Shown here piece after piece: positions 39,296 through 48,821 of a stretch of 64,000 bases of DNA. The notes beneath the pieces are model-generated. The model did not search any database, was not told the origin of the DNA, and saw nothing but the letters and a program-made list of their open reading frames with translations. The stretch comes from Acinetobacter modestus (lineage in GTDB: Bacteria; Pseudomonadota; Gammaproteobacteria; Pseudomonadales; Moraxellaceae): assembly GCF_014636095.1 (NCBI RefSeq), contig NZ_BMDV01000003.1:248001-312000 (forward strand), in the 5' to 3' direction. A program made the position numbers and the translations under genes. Positions within the stretch are counted from its first letter, which is position 1; the number at the start of each line of letters is the position of its first letter.

Positions 39296-40246
39296 ATGGA
39301 AATTGTATTGGCCAATCCGCGAGGTTTCTGTGCTGGTGTTGACCGTGCGATAGCAATCGTCAATCGCGCACTAGAATGTTTTAATCCGCCAATTTATGTT
39401 CGTCATGAAGTGGTGCATAATAAGTTTGTGGTTGATGATCTACGTCAGCGTGGTGCAGTGTTTGTTGATGAGCTGGACCAAGTGCCAGATGGCTCGATTG
39501 TAATTTTTAGTGCTCATGGCGTTTCAAAAGCTGTACAACAAGAAGCGGATCGTCGAGGCTTAAAAGTATTTGACGCAACTTGTCCTTTAGTGACTAAAGT
39601 ACATATTGAGGTCACGAAATATGCCAGAGAAGGAACTGAAGCAATCCTAATTGGGCATGAGGGGCATCCTGAGGTCGAAGGTACAATGGGGCAATATGAT
39701 AAATCTGGTGGTGGAAAGATTTATTTGGTTGAAGATGAAGAAGATGTTGAGGCTTTAGTGGTTGAGCATCCTCATAAAGTTGCATTTGTCACTCAAACGA
39801 CGCTTTCGATTGATGATACTGCTAAGGTCATCGATGCATTAAGAACTAAATTTCCTAAGATCCAAGGTCCGAGAAAAGATGATATTTGTTATGCCACTCA
39901 AAATCGTCAAGATGCCGTACGTGATTTGGCTGAACAATGTGATGTTGTATTGGTGGTAGGTTCTCCGAATTCATCGAATTCAAATCGCTTACGGGAGTTG
40001 GCAGAGCGGATGGGTAAATCTGCTTATCTCGTGGATAATGCTGATCAGCTTGAAAAAGAATGGTTTAAGCAAGAAAGTAAAATCGGTGTGACTGCAGGTG
40101 CATCTGCACCAGAGATACTAATCAAACAAGTGATTCAACGGTTACAAGATTGGGGTGCAACCCCTCCTAAAGAGTTGGATGGACGAGAAGAAAATATTAC
40201 GTTTAGCTTACCCAAGGAGTTGCGTATTCAGGTGATACAAGCCTAA
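39296..40246 (+). CDS. ispH: 4-hydroxy-3-methylbut-2-enyl diphosphate reductase IspH
   Basis: This 316 aa [4Fe-4S] enzyme makes IPP and DMAPP in the last step of the MEP pathway. The three cluster cysteines lie in [24 protein letters not shown] and [11 protein letters not shown]. The motif SSNSNRL is also present. I chose the ATG at 39296 ([10 protein letters not shown]), with GAGAGAGG upstream and a length equal to E. coli IspH. It diverges from gmk over about 100 bases. Confidence 0.97.
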   Translation: MEIVLANPRGFCAGVDRAIAIVNRALECFNPPIYVRHEVVHNKFVVDDLRQRGAVFVDELDQVPDGSIVIFSAHGVSKAVQQEADRRGLKVFDATCPLVTKVHIEVTKYAREGTEAILIGHEGHPEVEGTMGQYDKSGGGKIYLVEDEEDVEALVVEHPHKVAFVTQTTLSIDDTAKVIDALRTKFPKIQGPRKDDICYATQNRQDAVRDLAEQCDVVLVVGSPNSSNSNRLRELAERMGKSAYLVDNADQLEKEWFKQESKIGVTAGASAPEILIKQVIQRLQDWGATPPKELDGREENITFSLPKELRIQVIQA

Positions 40247-40270
40247 TTCCTATAGAAAAATGTGAACTCG

Positions 40271-40302
40271 AAACGGATAAGGTACAGCCTATCCGTTTTT
40301 TT
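40271..40302 (+). terminator. Terminator after ispH
   Basis: AAACGGATA (40271-40279) pairs with TATCCGTTT (40290-40298) across a 10-base loop, followed by T. It isolates ispH from the minor pilin operon. Confidence 0.86.
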
Positions 40303-40386
40303 ATAGAGTTTATCTGCTTTGTATTGGTTCTGTAAAAATAAGATTTAATATAAAGTAAGGGAATTTGGATAATTAGGTGTAAAGCG

Positions 40387-40905
40387 ATGGGGAACAATCG
40401 AGGATTCACTTTGATAGAGTTGATTGTAACACTGTCAATAATATCTATTATTGTTACGATCGCTATGCCTTCTTTTGGAGATATGTTGACGCGACAAAAA
40501 CTTGATGCATCTTCGCGTGGTTTTATGGCTACATTGAGTCAAGCTAGATCTCAGGCGACAGTATTAAGATCAACTGTTGCAGTTTGTCCAAATAAGTTGG
40601 CTTCTGATCCAGATTTTAATAAAGATAAATGTGCACAAGCCGCAATACCAGCTTATACGGCTACTAGTCCAGCTTTAACTACGGCCCAAAAGCAAGATAT
40701 TTTAAATAATCGTGTTTTTTCAGTTGATATTGATTCAAAAGTAGCTGTTGAATCGACGAGTGATTCTTTTATTTTGTTTAATGCTACGGGTAGTGTGGCT
40801 GCTGTGAAAACGTTTAGGCTTTGCGCTTCTGCAAATAAGCGAACGATAACAATAACTCGTTTAGGCAGCGTGACACAGGCAAAAAATACGGGTGTATGTG
40901 TATGA
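40387..40905 (+). CDS. fimU: Minor type IV pilin of the GspH/FimU/FimT family
   Basis: This 172 aa prepilin begins MGNNRG then FTLIELIVTLSIISIIVTIA, with Glu at position 5. The globular domain has the GspH-like segment ASSRGFMATLSQARSQATVLRSTVAVCPN. In this family the protein joins the priming complex of minor pilins with PilV, PilW, PilX and PilE. FimT members also bind DNA in transformation, so fimT is an alternative name. It leads the operon and overlaps the start of pilV by ten bases. Confidence 0.86.
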   Translation: MGNNRGFTLIELIVTLSIISIIVTIAMPSFGDMLTRQKLDASSRGFMATLSQARSQATVLRSTVAVCPNKLASDPDFNKDKCAQAAIPAYTATSPALTTAQKQDILNNRVFSVDIDSKVAVESTSDSFILFNATGSVAAVKTFRLCASANKRTITITRLGSVTQAKNTGVCV

Positions 40906-41444
40906 TAAATATAAAAAATCAACAGGGTGTTGGTCTTGTGGAGGTTTTGGTTGCTTTGTTATTACTTGCTGTAGGTGTGTTGGGATACAGTATCTTGCAA
41001 TTTAGAGCCATAGATGCATCGAGTGAAGCTTTAACTCGTTCCCAAGGGGTTTTGGTTTTACGAAGTCTTGCTGAGAGTATTCGAGTAAATTCTGCTGGAC
41101 AAGCGAACTATCCAGCGGCCGTACGTAATTATACGAATATAACAGCTTTACCTACAGCTCCTACAACCACATGTTTTAATCCTGCGACAGTTTGTACGCC
41201 AGCGCAAGCGGCGACGTATGATGCCTATTTTGCTGCAAAAACCGCATTTGAATTAGGGATGAATATTACAATGACCGCTTGCCCAGGTACAGCTGGAGCA
41301 CCAGTTCAGCGACAATGTCTTTTTGCTGCTTGGGGGGATACGGTGTTGAGTGTAAGTGGCACAACTGCTGATATTAGTCAATGTATGTCTGCAACTGGTG
41401 TATATGTAAGTAATTCTAAATGTTTAATGATGGAGGCATATTAA
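40896..41444 (+). CDS. pilV: Minor type IV pilin PilV
   Basis: This 182 aa prepilin has a leader ending in QQG before VGLVEVLVALLLLAVGVLGY. Glu at position 5 is kept. The later region holds two Cys pairs (TTCFNPATVC, TACPG/RQC). It matches the PilV/GspI class. An alternative start is the ATG at 40902 (MINIKNQQG), two codons later. It ends directly before pilW, with no gap. Confidence 0.88.
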   Translation: MCMINIKNQQGVGLVEVLVALLLLAVGVLGYSILQFRAIDASSEALTRSQGVLVLRSLAESIRVNSAGQANYPAAVRNYTNITALPTAPTTTCFNPATVCTPAQAATYDAYFAAKTAFELGMNITMTACPGTAGAPVQRQCLFAAWGDTVLSVSGTTADISQCMSATGVYVSNSKCLMMEAY

Positions 41445-42455
41445 ATGACTAGTCTTCGTCAAAAGTATAATATCTCCAATCAATATCAAAAAGGTTTTAC
41501 CTTAATAGAATTGATGGTTGCATTAGTTTTGGGCCTATTGGTTTCTGCAGCCGCAGTGCAATTGTTTACAGGTAGTATTTTATCAACGCGTATGCAACAA
41601 GCGAATGATGAGTTGCAGAATAGTGGTATTTTTGGTTTAGATTATATTGTCCGTGATATTCGTTTAGCAAATTATGGAAATATTAATAACCCAGAATTGA
41701 ATGAGCAAACACCTTGGGGGGGAATTGTTCTAACAGCTAATAATGGGGTCTTAACCAACACTAATCTTCCGATTCCTGCAGCAGCACCTTTTATTGCTCA
41801 AGGTCTGTTGAGTCATAGTGTGGGTCTAAATGAAGCTGTGAGCACTACCCAAAACCAATGGCAAGGATTATCAAATGTGGATGTGCAAAGTGATCAGTTA
41901 ACGATTCAATTTGTAGCTCCGAATGATATGGTTAACTGTGAGGGGGGGGTAGTTCAAGCTCGTGATTATGTCATTCAACGTTACTTTATCCGACGAGATC
42001 CTGCAACCGCAACATCTGGTACTGATTTTGGTTTAGCTTGCGATGCCAATACCCCTACACCTGTCGGCACAGCGGCTATTTCTACTCCAACAAATCTAAC
42101 TGGCTTTGGTGATGCAGGTGAAATGATTATTCCTCGTGTTGATCACTTTACAGTTCAGTTAGGTGCGCGCACTCCAACAGGAAATCTAGCTTACTATACA
42201 ATTAATCAATATCGTCAACTTGCTGCAAATGCTAGAGCTGCAACTCCTGCTACGATTCCCCCAAGAATCGTTTCAGTTAAATTTGCTGTGTTAGTTCGAT
42301 CTTTGGATGATACAAAAAATGCATCGATTGATCTCACTAAAAAAATAGATATTTTGAATCAAAGTGTTGAATTGAAAGATAAAAATACAAAATATGCCCG
42401 TCGTGTATACACTACAACGGTAGCGCTTCGAAATGCTTTAGGGGAAAGAATATGA
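41445..42455 (+). CDS. pilW: Minor type IV pilin PilW
   Basis: This 336 aa prepilin has a leader ending in QKG before FTLIELMVALVLGLLVSAAAVQLF. The PilW/GspJ-type globular domain follows. ATG 41445 follows the pilV stop at once, and the stop overlaps pilX by four bases. A run of eight G lies at 41942-41949 (near residue 166). Loss of one G gives TAG at once, and gain of one gives TGA five codons later. The frame is intact here. Confidence 0.9.
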   Translation: MTSLRQKYNISNQYQKGFTLIELMVALVLGLLVSAAAVQLFTGSILSTRMQQANDELQNSGIFGLDYIVRDIRLANYGNINNPELNEQTPWGGIVLTANNGVLTNTNLPIPAAAPFIAQGLLSHSVGLNEAVSTTQNQWQGLSNVDVQSDQLTIQFVAPNDMVNCEGGVVQARDYVIQRYFIRRDPATATSGTDFGLACDANTPTPVGTAAISTPTNLTGFGDAGEMIIPRVDHFTVQLGARTPTGNLAYYTINQYRQLAANARAATPATIPPRIVSVKFAVLVRSLDDTKNASIDLTKKIDILNQSVELKDKNTKYARRVYTTTVALRNALGERI

Positions 42456-43285
42456 AAATAGCTTATCGCCGAGGACAAAGAGGAGCTACTTTAATTGTAG
42501 TTTTAATTTTATTGTTACTGATTACGATTCTAGGGATTCTGGCAATCCGTACGGCAATTACTTCTCTAAATATCGCAACTAATAGCCAAATTGGTCAGTT
42601 ATTAGTACAAACGGGTGATGCACCTACAAACCAATTTATAAATGTTTCAACTTATGAAGCATTAAAAAAAGCGGATGTCGTCATCGGAGCAGCAATTTTG
42701 GAACATAAAAGTGCGCCAGGTAAAGAATTTATTTTTTGCTACAGACCTACATCGGCGCAACAAATGGGAGCTGCTTTAGATGCAACCGTATTGGTTCCTC
42801 CAGCACAGACTGATCCTGCTAATACCAAAGCAACAATTGATTCTACTCAGTCTAATCGTAGTGGTTTTTGTGATTTAGAAAAGGATTTTGGAAGTGCTCG
42901 GTCAGCAGTGGTAACACAAGTTGCTGTTCGTATACCAACAGATGCCGCAAATGCGGGTATAGGAGCTTATTTAGATCGTAACTCTGATTTGAGTGAAAAC
43001 TCACTTGTAAAAAATAGTAAGGCTTCTGATTCACGTGTACGCATCACAATTACATCAATCCTTCCAAGTTACTCAACACAGGATTTGTCTGTAGTGCAGG
43101 AAGACTGTATTGGATCAGCGACATCCGTAGGATATATCAATGACAATCTTGATGAGGCAGTTGCAGGTAAAAAAACGATGGCCGAGTGTTTATCTGGGTA
43201 CGGTATTCCTGTAAATACGCAAGTACAAGAATTAGTTCTACGTGAACGTGAGCAGCAAATAAGTGCTCCAGTACCAACCCCATAA
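42452..43285 (+). CDS. pilX: Minor type IV pilin PilX
   Basis: This 277 aa protein has the N-terminus RRGQRG followed by ATLIVVLILLLLITILGILAIR and SLNIATNSQIGQLL, typical of PilX. The residue after the cleavage Gly is Ala, and position 5 is Val rather than Glu. Lack of Glu5 is also seen in the GspK class, which sits at the very tip of pseudopili. It is translationally coupled to pilW, and pilY1 starts within 20 bases. Confidence 0.88.
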   Translation: MKIAYRRGQRGATLIVVLILLLLITILGILAIRTAITSLNIATNSQIGQLLVQTGDAPTNQFINVSTYEALKKADVVIGAAILEHKSAPGKEFIFCYRPTSAQQMGAALDATVLVPPAQTDPANTKATIDSTQSNRSGFCDLEKDFGSARSAVVTQVAVRIPTDAANAGIGAYLDRNSDLSENSLVKNSKASDSRVRITITSILPSYSTQDLSVVQEDCIGSATSVGYINDNLDEAVAGKKTMAECLSGYGIPVNTQVQELVLREREQQISAPVPTP

Positions 43286-43303
43286 TGAAAATGGAGAATG
43301 ATG

Positions 43304-46300
43304 ATGAAAAAATTAAAAAATAGGTTGAATTCTCAAAATCAAACTCATCATATTCAATATGGTGTGTCATTTGCTTGGGCATTTACTGGAACGATGTTGG
43401 TTGCTTCTTCAGTTGCGCAAGCTACCGATATGCAAATTTATGCCGTACCCACTGCAGGTAAAAAAACCATTGTCATGATGTTGGATACTTCTGGTTCGAT
43501 GGGTTATACCCTTAGTTCTGGGTATAGTTTGTATGACGATTATGGTCTAACAAGTAGTAGTTGTAGTGTAACTTCGTCTACGAGTTCAACAACACCATCT
43601 TATACGCGTTATTATTGTTCAATATCTGCAAGTACAACCAACGCAAAGGTCAAAGATACCGCTTCAGGCTGTGAGGCACAACCTTTAGGTGCGACAGGTG
43701 CATCAATTACAGGTTATCGTTGTTATGATCGTTTGAGCCGTCTCAAAGATGGTATGTTTGCTTTTTTAGACAGTAATAATCCAACATTAAATAATGTACG
43801 CGTAGGTTTGGGACATTTTTCAGCCTATAACTCAGGGACTACAACCGGAGATGGTTCATCAGGTGAAATTTTAGTACCTGCTAAGGCGCTTGGAGCTGTT
43901 GGCTCTACCCAACGTGTGGCATTAAAAACTGCGGTTGCAGGTCTTGTTGCAAGTAATGGTACGCCATCTGCCCATGCGTTTGCAGAAGCCGCAGCTTATT
44001 TGATGGGGACATCGACATATACTGAAAACCGAGTCTATCGTGATATTGCTGTAGAAAAGCAAAGATTAATTAGGCGTTATAGCCGAGTCGCTGTAACGGT
44101 AAGTGGTAAAACATACTATCGTTATACATATACGTATCAATTTTCAACATGCCAAAGCCTAAATGCAACGACATTTGGAAATACAAATACACAAAGCTGT
44201 GCAAATTGGGGAACATCCACCAATACCTCATATCAAGATCCAAGTAATACGACACGAACAACAAGTAGTTCGAATCCTGAATGGGTTAATCAACCGTGGA
44301 GTGCGGATTATGATTCAACAAGCCCAAGTTCTATTTCAAATCCAAATCGTGATACCGATCAAACGATTATTTTTAGGGTGAATGAATCTCAACTTTATCA
44401 AATCAATGCGGATGCGAATAGTGGGGTTCCGAAGTCAAAAAGTAGAGATACAACGTCGAATCCAGATATTGTAATGGATCGAACGGCGGCTGATATTGAT
44501 GTGGCATATAAATCCCCATTGCCTGATAGCGCTGATCGAGTTTCTTGTGATGGTCAAGGGGTCTACTTCTTGTCAGATGGTGCTGCGAACAGTTCTAGCA
44601 CAGCAGAAGCTACGCAAGTAATGTCAAAAGCATTAGGTAGTAGTGGGGCTGGTTTTAGTTGTAGTGGAGGACTAAGCAATACAGGTAGTGACTCAGCTTG
44701 GGATTGTATGGGGGAATTCGCTAAGAAGTTATATGACAGTACAAAAAACCCAGCAGGTGTATCTATTCAGACAGCTTTTGTTGGTTTTGGTTCAGTCATG
44801 AATAACTTAACAGCAACTAGCGGTGCAGCAGATGCTAGAAATGCCTGCAAAATCAGTTCTCGGACACAAGCTGATCGTACTGGTAATGATGCTTGTTCAC
44901 CTGGTCAAGGAACTTATGCAGTTTCTAGTCCTGGTTATGGTAATGGTGGTTTTTTCCCAACCCAAAGTTCAAGCGGAGTGACAGACAGTGTTATTGCGTT
45001 TATTAATAACTTAGGTTCGGCACCATTGGAGCCATTAACGACAGGCGCAATTTCAGTTCCAATCGATGATTTGGATCCATCGGGTTTACAACCTTATGGT
45101 TATTTACGTGCGCTAGAACCTAACCCGCAAAGTAATAAAGTGATTTGGGCTGGTAATCTTAAAAAGTATAAAGTTGCTTTAACCGGTACAAATACAGGCG
45201 CATTTACTTCAGTGAATGGAACTACACTTGTCTATAAAACTGATGGCGGTTTTAATACAAATACAAAAGATAATTGGAACAATGCGAGTGTCTATCAGAA
45301 TACGAGTTATGATGATGGCGGGATTGTTAATTTAGGTGGAGCATACTCTCGTGTACCTATGCCTATTCTAGGTCAAAATCAGGATTTGAATAAAAAGCCA
45401 AAAGAATATGCATTAACTGCGACTCCAAATGCTTTAAGAACTTTATTTACAGATGTTGCTGTAACTGGTGGTAGTACATTAACAGGAGCAAGTAACGGTG
45501 CAAGTTTATTGCGAATTCCTGAAGGAATCGTACCTACTACAAATGTTGATTCATATGTTTTGGGTAAATTTTCTACTCAACTTGGTTTAAAAGATTTTCC
45601 ACTCTTTATCAAGCAAAAACTTTTGAATTATCTTGGGTATAGTGTTCCTTTAGATGAAACTGCTACAGCTTTACCAACGTCATTAATTACACCAAATGCT
45701 CCGAATTTAGCGATGGGTGGAAGTATTCACTCATATCCAATTCAATTAACTTATTCAGGTACGTTAGATTCAGCAGGTAAACTGACAAGTACACGAAGCC
45801 AATCTGTTTTGTATGGAACGATGGATGGTGGTCTGCATCTTGTTGACGGTGAAACGGGTGTTGAACAGATGGTTTTTGTTCCAGCTGAGTTATTAAGAAA
45901 TACATTGTCATCAAAAGCTTTGGTGAAAGGACAAGATGATACGAATGCGCCTGTGCATGGTGTAGATGCTGCATGGGTAGCAGATGCTGCCTATACAACA
46001 CAGAAAGCAGCATCTGCTACCGATAGTAGTCTAGTTAAAGCCCGTCAAATGAATGTATATGGTGGGCTACGAATGGGTGGTAGTAGCTATTATGGATTAG
46101 ATGTTTTAGACCCTAAAGCACCGAAATTTCTATTCCGCGTTGGTGCTGACCAATCTAATTATTCACGCATGGGGCAATCTTGGTCTAAGCCTGTTTTGGC
46201 AAACATTCGATATAACAATCAGATTAAACGAGTGATGATCGTTGGCGGTGGATATGATCAATGCTACGAAAACCCAAAATTTGAATTTGGTAAAGTATTA

Positions 46301-47527
46301 TCTTATACGAACGTAAACGGTGTAAATGTACCGACGGATTACCCAGATGCTTCTTGTGATAATCGTACTGAAGCAAAAGGGAATGCGATTTACATTATTG
46401 ATGCTAAAACTGGTGCTCGCTTGTGGTGGGCAAGTAGTTCATCTGGTGCTGATGTGACAAATGCCGATATGAAACACAGTATTGTTAGTCGTATTAGTGT
46501 TATTGATCGGGATGCAGATGGTTTAGCTGATCATTTATATTTTGGTGATTTAGGTGGTCAAGTTTTCCGTGCAGATCTTAATAATGCTTCAGGTACGTCA
46601 AGTGCAAATTTAGGTAAGCGAGTTGTTCGTTTAGCAAATCTCGCAACGACAACAACTGGAACTGCCTTAACTAATGGCACAAATCCTCGTTTTTATGAAG
46701 CACCAACTTTAACAATTCATGACCAAGGTGCTACAACCTTTATTTTGGTTGGTGTCGCTTCAGGAAATCGAAGCACTCCACTAGATGTTTATCCATTGAT
46801 CGGTCGTGATGGGATGTTGCCTAAAACAGCATTGACAGATCGATTGGTAAATAATGTATACGGTCTTATTGATCGTGATTTCATCAAGAGTAATTTAATC
46901 AGCGGATCGCCAACACTATTAACACAAAATAAGACACTTGCTAATTTACAAAAGAATCCTCAAACATTGACAGGAAATATTCCAGCGGTCTTTATTGGTG
47001 CAACAGCAACAAAAGACGGTTGGTATCGTTCCCTTTCAAGTAAAAGTGATGGAACAGAAGTGTCTACTACTACTGGGTTTAGACGGATTGCTGGTGGTAT
47101 GAAAGCCTTTGAAGAGCCAATAGCAATTACTGGAAATCTTATTATTCCTGTTTACGATCCTCAAGGAACTGGTATTGCTCCACAGAATCCTTGTTTACCA
47201 AGGGTAGTTGGTGAGACTGATCGTCAACTATATGGTTTACCATTTGGCGTATATTTAAAAGCAGATGGAACTCCAGATACTGGTACAGGGGGGATGGAGA
47301 ATAACTCTGGATTACAAACAACAACGCTAAATTGTCCGGATAATGCCACCGAGTGTAATTCTAATGTAATTGGTACAGGTATTCGTGGTGTTGCCTTAGT
47401 TCCAAAAACTAATACTGGATCTTCTTGTGCGGGTAAAACGATTTCAGCACCAATAAAAGGTGTTGGTGAATGGGGATGCAGTGCAATTATTAACCCTACT
47501 CGGTGGTATGAAAAATGGGTGAAATAA
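43304..47527 (+). CDS. pilY1: Type IV pilus tip adhesin/assembly factor PilY1 (ComC-like)
   Basis: This protein of about 1407 aa is exported and caps the pilus, promoting assembly, adhesion and, in Acinetobacter, transformation (ComC). A signal peptide ends near VAQA. A von Willebrand A-like domain begins with the metal site Asp61-x-Ser63-x-Ser65 (VMMLDTSGSMG). The C-terminal part is the PilY1 beta-propeller with a calcium loop at Asp1068, Asp1070, Asp1072 and Asp1076 (DRDADGLAD). GGAG lies seven bases before the ATG at 43304. ATGs at 43298 and 43301 are less well placed. Confidence 0.93.
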   Translation: MKKLKNRLNSQNQTHHIQYGVSFAWAFTGTMLVASSVAQATDMQIYAVPTAGKKTIVMMLDTSGSMGYTLSSGYSLYDDYGLTSSSCSVTSSTSSTTPSYTRYYCSISASTTNAKVKDTASGCEAQPLGATGASITGYRCYDRLSRLKDGMFAFLDSNNPTLNNVRVGLGHFSAYNSGTTTGDGSSGEILVPAKALGAVGSTQRVALKTAVAGLVASNGTPSAHAFAEAAAYLMGTSTYTENRVYRDIAVEKQRLIRRYSRVAVTVSGKTYYRYTYTYQFSTCQSLNATTFGNTNTQSCANWGTSTNTSYQDPSNTTRTTSSSNPEWVNQPWSADYDSTSPSSISNPNRDTDQTIIFRVNESQLYQINADANSGVPKSKSRDTTSNPDIVMDRTAADIDVAYKSPLPDSADRVSCDGQGVYFLSDGAANSSSTAEATQVMSKALGSSGAGFSCSGGLSNTGSDSAWDCMGEFAKKLYDSTKNPAGVSIQTAFVGFGSVMNNLTATSGAADARNACKISSRTQADRTGNDACSPGQGTYAVSSPGYGNGGFFPTQSSSGVTDSVIAFINNLGSAPLEPLTTGAISVPIDDLDPSGLQPYGYLRALEPNPQSNKVIWAGNLKKYKVALTGTNTGAFTSVNGTTLVYKTDGGFNTNTKDNWNNASVYQNTSYDDGGIVNLGGAYSRVPMPILGQNQDLNKKPKEYALTATPNALRTLFTDVAVTGGSTLTGASNGASLLRIPEGIVPTTNVDSYVLGKFSTQLGLKDFPLFIKQKLLNYLGYSVPLDETATALPTSLITPNAPNLAMGGSIHSYPIQLTYSGTLDSAGKLTSTRSQSVLYGTMDGGLHLVDGETGVEQMVFVPAELLRNTLSSKALVKGQDDTNAPVHGVDAAWVADAAYTTQKAASATDSSLVKARQMNVYGGLRMGGSSYYGLDVLDPKAPKFLFRVGADQSNYSRMGQSWSKPVLANIRYNNQIKRVMIVGGGYDQCYENPKFEFGKVLSYTNVNGVNVPTDYPDASCDNRTEAKGNAIYIIDAKTGARLWWASSSSGADVTNADMKHSIVSRISVIDRDADGLADHLYFGDLGGQVFRADLNNASGTSSANLGKRVVRLANLATTTTGTALTNGTNPRFYEAPTLTIHDQGATTFILVGVASGNRSTPLDVYPLIGRDGMLPKTALTDRLVNNVYGLIDRDFIKSNLISGSPTLLTQNKTLANLQKNPQTLTGNIPAVFIGATATKDGWYRSLSSKSDGTEVSTTTGFRRIAGGMKAFEEPIAITGNLIIPVYDPQGTGIAPQNPCLPRVVGETDRQLYGLPFGVYLKADGTPDTGTGGMENNSGLQTTTLNCPDNATECNSNVIGTGIRGVALVPKTNTGSSCAGKTISAPIKGVGEWGCSAIINPTRWYEKWVK

Positions 47528-47535
47528 TTAAACAC

Positions 47536-48102
47536 ATGAAATCAATTGGAGACGTCACGCTCTTTCAACGTGACTCCTCCAAGAGTCGAAGAGTGAATGG
47601 ATTCACTCTAATCGAACTGATGCTAGTATTAGTTTTGATTGCAATTTTTATGGTTATTGCTATTCCTAGCTATCAAGAGTATGTAAGGCGAGCAGATGCA
47701 TCTGTTGTTCAGCAAGAAATGCAGAAAATTGCTGAACAATTAGCTAGACATAAAGCAAAAAATTTTACTTATCGTGGTTTTGATCCTGCATATATCTATG
47801 GTGCCACAGGTCCTATGACATCAATTATATTGCCTCAGGGGGCAACAGGAACGGCAATCAAATATACAATTACGATTCGTGATGCAGATGATTCAACTAA
47901 GTTATTGACTGCAGTTGATGGGAGCTCACCGCCTAAACCAACTGTTCGTGGTAGAAACTGGGCGATGAAAGCAGAGACTTCTGATGTTAAAAATTACAAT
48001 TTTCTAATGACTAGTAGTGGTATGAAATGTAAAAACAAAACAAAAGCGAATGTTAGCTATGCTGATTGTGGAACTACTGTAACTGGCAAAGAGGATTGGT
48101 AA
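47536..48102 (+). CDS. pilE: Minor type IV pilin PilE/ComE-like
   Basis: This 188 aa prepilin has an unusually long basic leader (about 22 residues, ending RRVNG) before FTLIELMLVLVLIAIFMVIA. The globular domain has PilE features (AIPSYQEYVRRADASVVQQEMQKIAEQLARHKAKNFTY). An in-frame ATG at 47515, inside the pilY1 end, would add seven residues. Cys residues near the C-terminus (KCKNK, ADCGTT) may form a disulfide. It is the sixth gene of the operon and overlaps the next by one base. In A. baylyi the matching gene is called comE. Confidence 0.86.
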   Translation: MKSIGDVTLFQRDSSKSRRVNGFTLIELMLVLVLIAIFMVIAIPSYQEYVRRADASVVQQEMQKIAEQLARHKAKNFTYRGFDPAYIYGATGPMTSIILPQGATGTAIKYTITIRDADDSTKLLTAVDGSSPPKPTVRGRNWAMKAETSDVKNYNFLMTSSGMKCKNKTKANVSYADCGTTVTGKEDW

Positions 48103-48560
48103 TGATAAGCCAACGCGCTTTTACTTTAATTGAATTAATAATAGTTGTGACTGTTATTGCGATTTTACTTGCTATCGCATACCCGTCTTATACAGCTTAT
48201 CAAATTCGCACACAGCGGGTAAATGCCCAAACTGAGATGTTGGATGTTGCAAGAAATTTATCTAACTATAAGTTAGCTAACTATAATTATGCAGGGCGTA
48301 CAGTTTCTAATATCTTTGGTAGATCAACAATACCTTTGGGTAAGCCGTTGTATGATATTGTACTTACAGATGCAAATGGCAATCCATTAACTGCCTCAAA
48401 TGCAAATGTAAGAACTTGGTTATTAGTTGCAACACCTAAAAGTGGGACAAATCAATTTGGTAATGGCGTTATCTGTTTGAATGATCAAGGACAGAGGTTT
48501 TGGGCAAAAGGGGCATCTGCATGTATTCTTTCGCCAACTTCAAATTGGGATGGACGTTAG
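48102..48560 (+). CDS. PilE/ComF-like minor pilin with Ala at the -1 cleavage position
   Basis: This 152 aa pilin-like protein starts MISQRA before FTLIELIIVVTVIAILLAIA. Glu at position 5 is present, but the residue before the expected PilD cleavage is Ala, not the usual Gly. The C-terminal part has a Cys pair (VICLND, SACILS). The start overlaps the preceding stop (TAATG), and an ORF from 48066 without a leader function is rejected. In A. baylyi the gene at this place is comF, needed for transformation. A terminator follows. Confidence 0.84.
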   Translation: MISQRAFTLIELIIVVTVIAILLAIAYPSYTAYQIRTQRVNAQTEMLDVARNLSNYKLANYNYAGRTVSNIFGRSTIPLGKPLYDIVLTDANGNPLTASNANVRTWLLVATPKSGTNQFGNGVICLNDQGQRFWAKGASACILSPTSNWDGR

Positions 48561-48584
48561 TTAATTGATTCCTTTCCAGTCCCA

Positions 48585-48612
48585 AAAGCAAGCTTAACTA
48601 GCTTGCTTTTTT
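48585..48612 (+). terminator. Terminator of the minor pilin operon
   Basis: AAAGCAAGCT (48585-48594) pairs perfectly with AGCTTGCTTT (48600-48609) around a TAACT loop, followed by T. Confidence 0.9.
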
Positions 48613-48712
48613 ATTTAGTAGTTTTCATGATTTAGTTAAAGTAGCCTATCACCTTAGTTATTGGCAATTATTCTTGCCGAATTCAAAACTGTGGATAACT
48701 CTTAATTTAGTC

Positions 48713-48741
48713 TTTCTTTCAGAGTAAATATAACGTAGAAT
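48713..48741 (+). promoter_or_regulatory. Candidate promoter of the rpsP operon
   Basis: TTTCTT (48713-48718) and TAGAAT (48736-48741) are 17 bases apart, about 80 bases before the rpsP start. The -35 box is weak. The gap between the pilin terminator and rpsP must hold a promoter. Confidence 0.35.
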
Positions 48742-48821
48742 ATTGCCCTCTATGAAAGGGGTTTGAAGTGCTGCCGATGGTCGGCGCAGGGATAATCCGT
48801 AAAAATTATAAGGTTGTTCTC

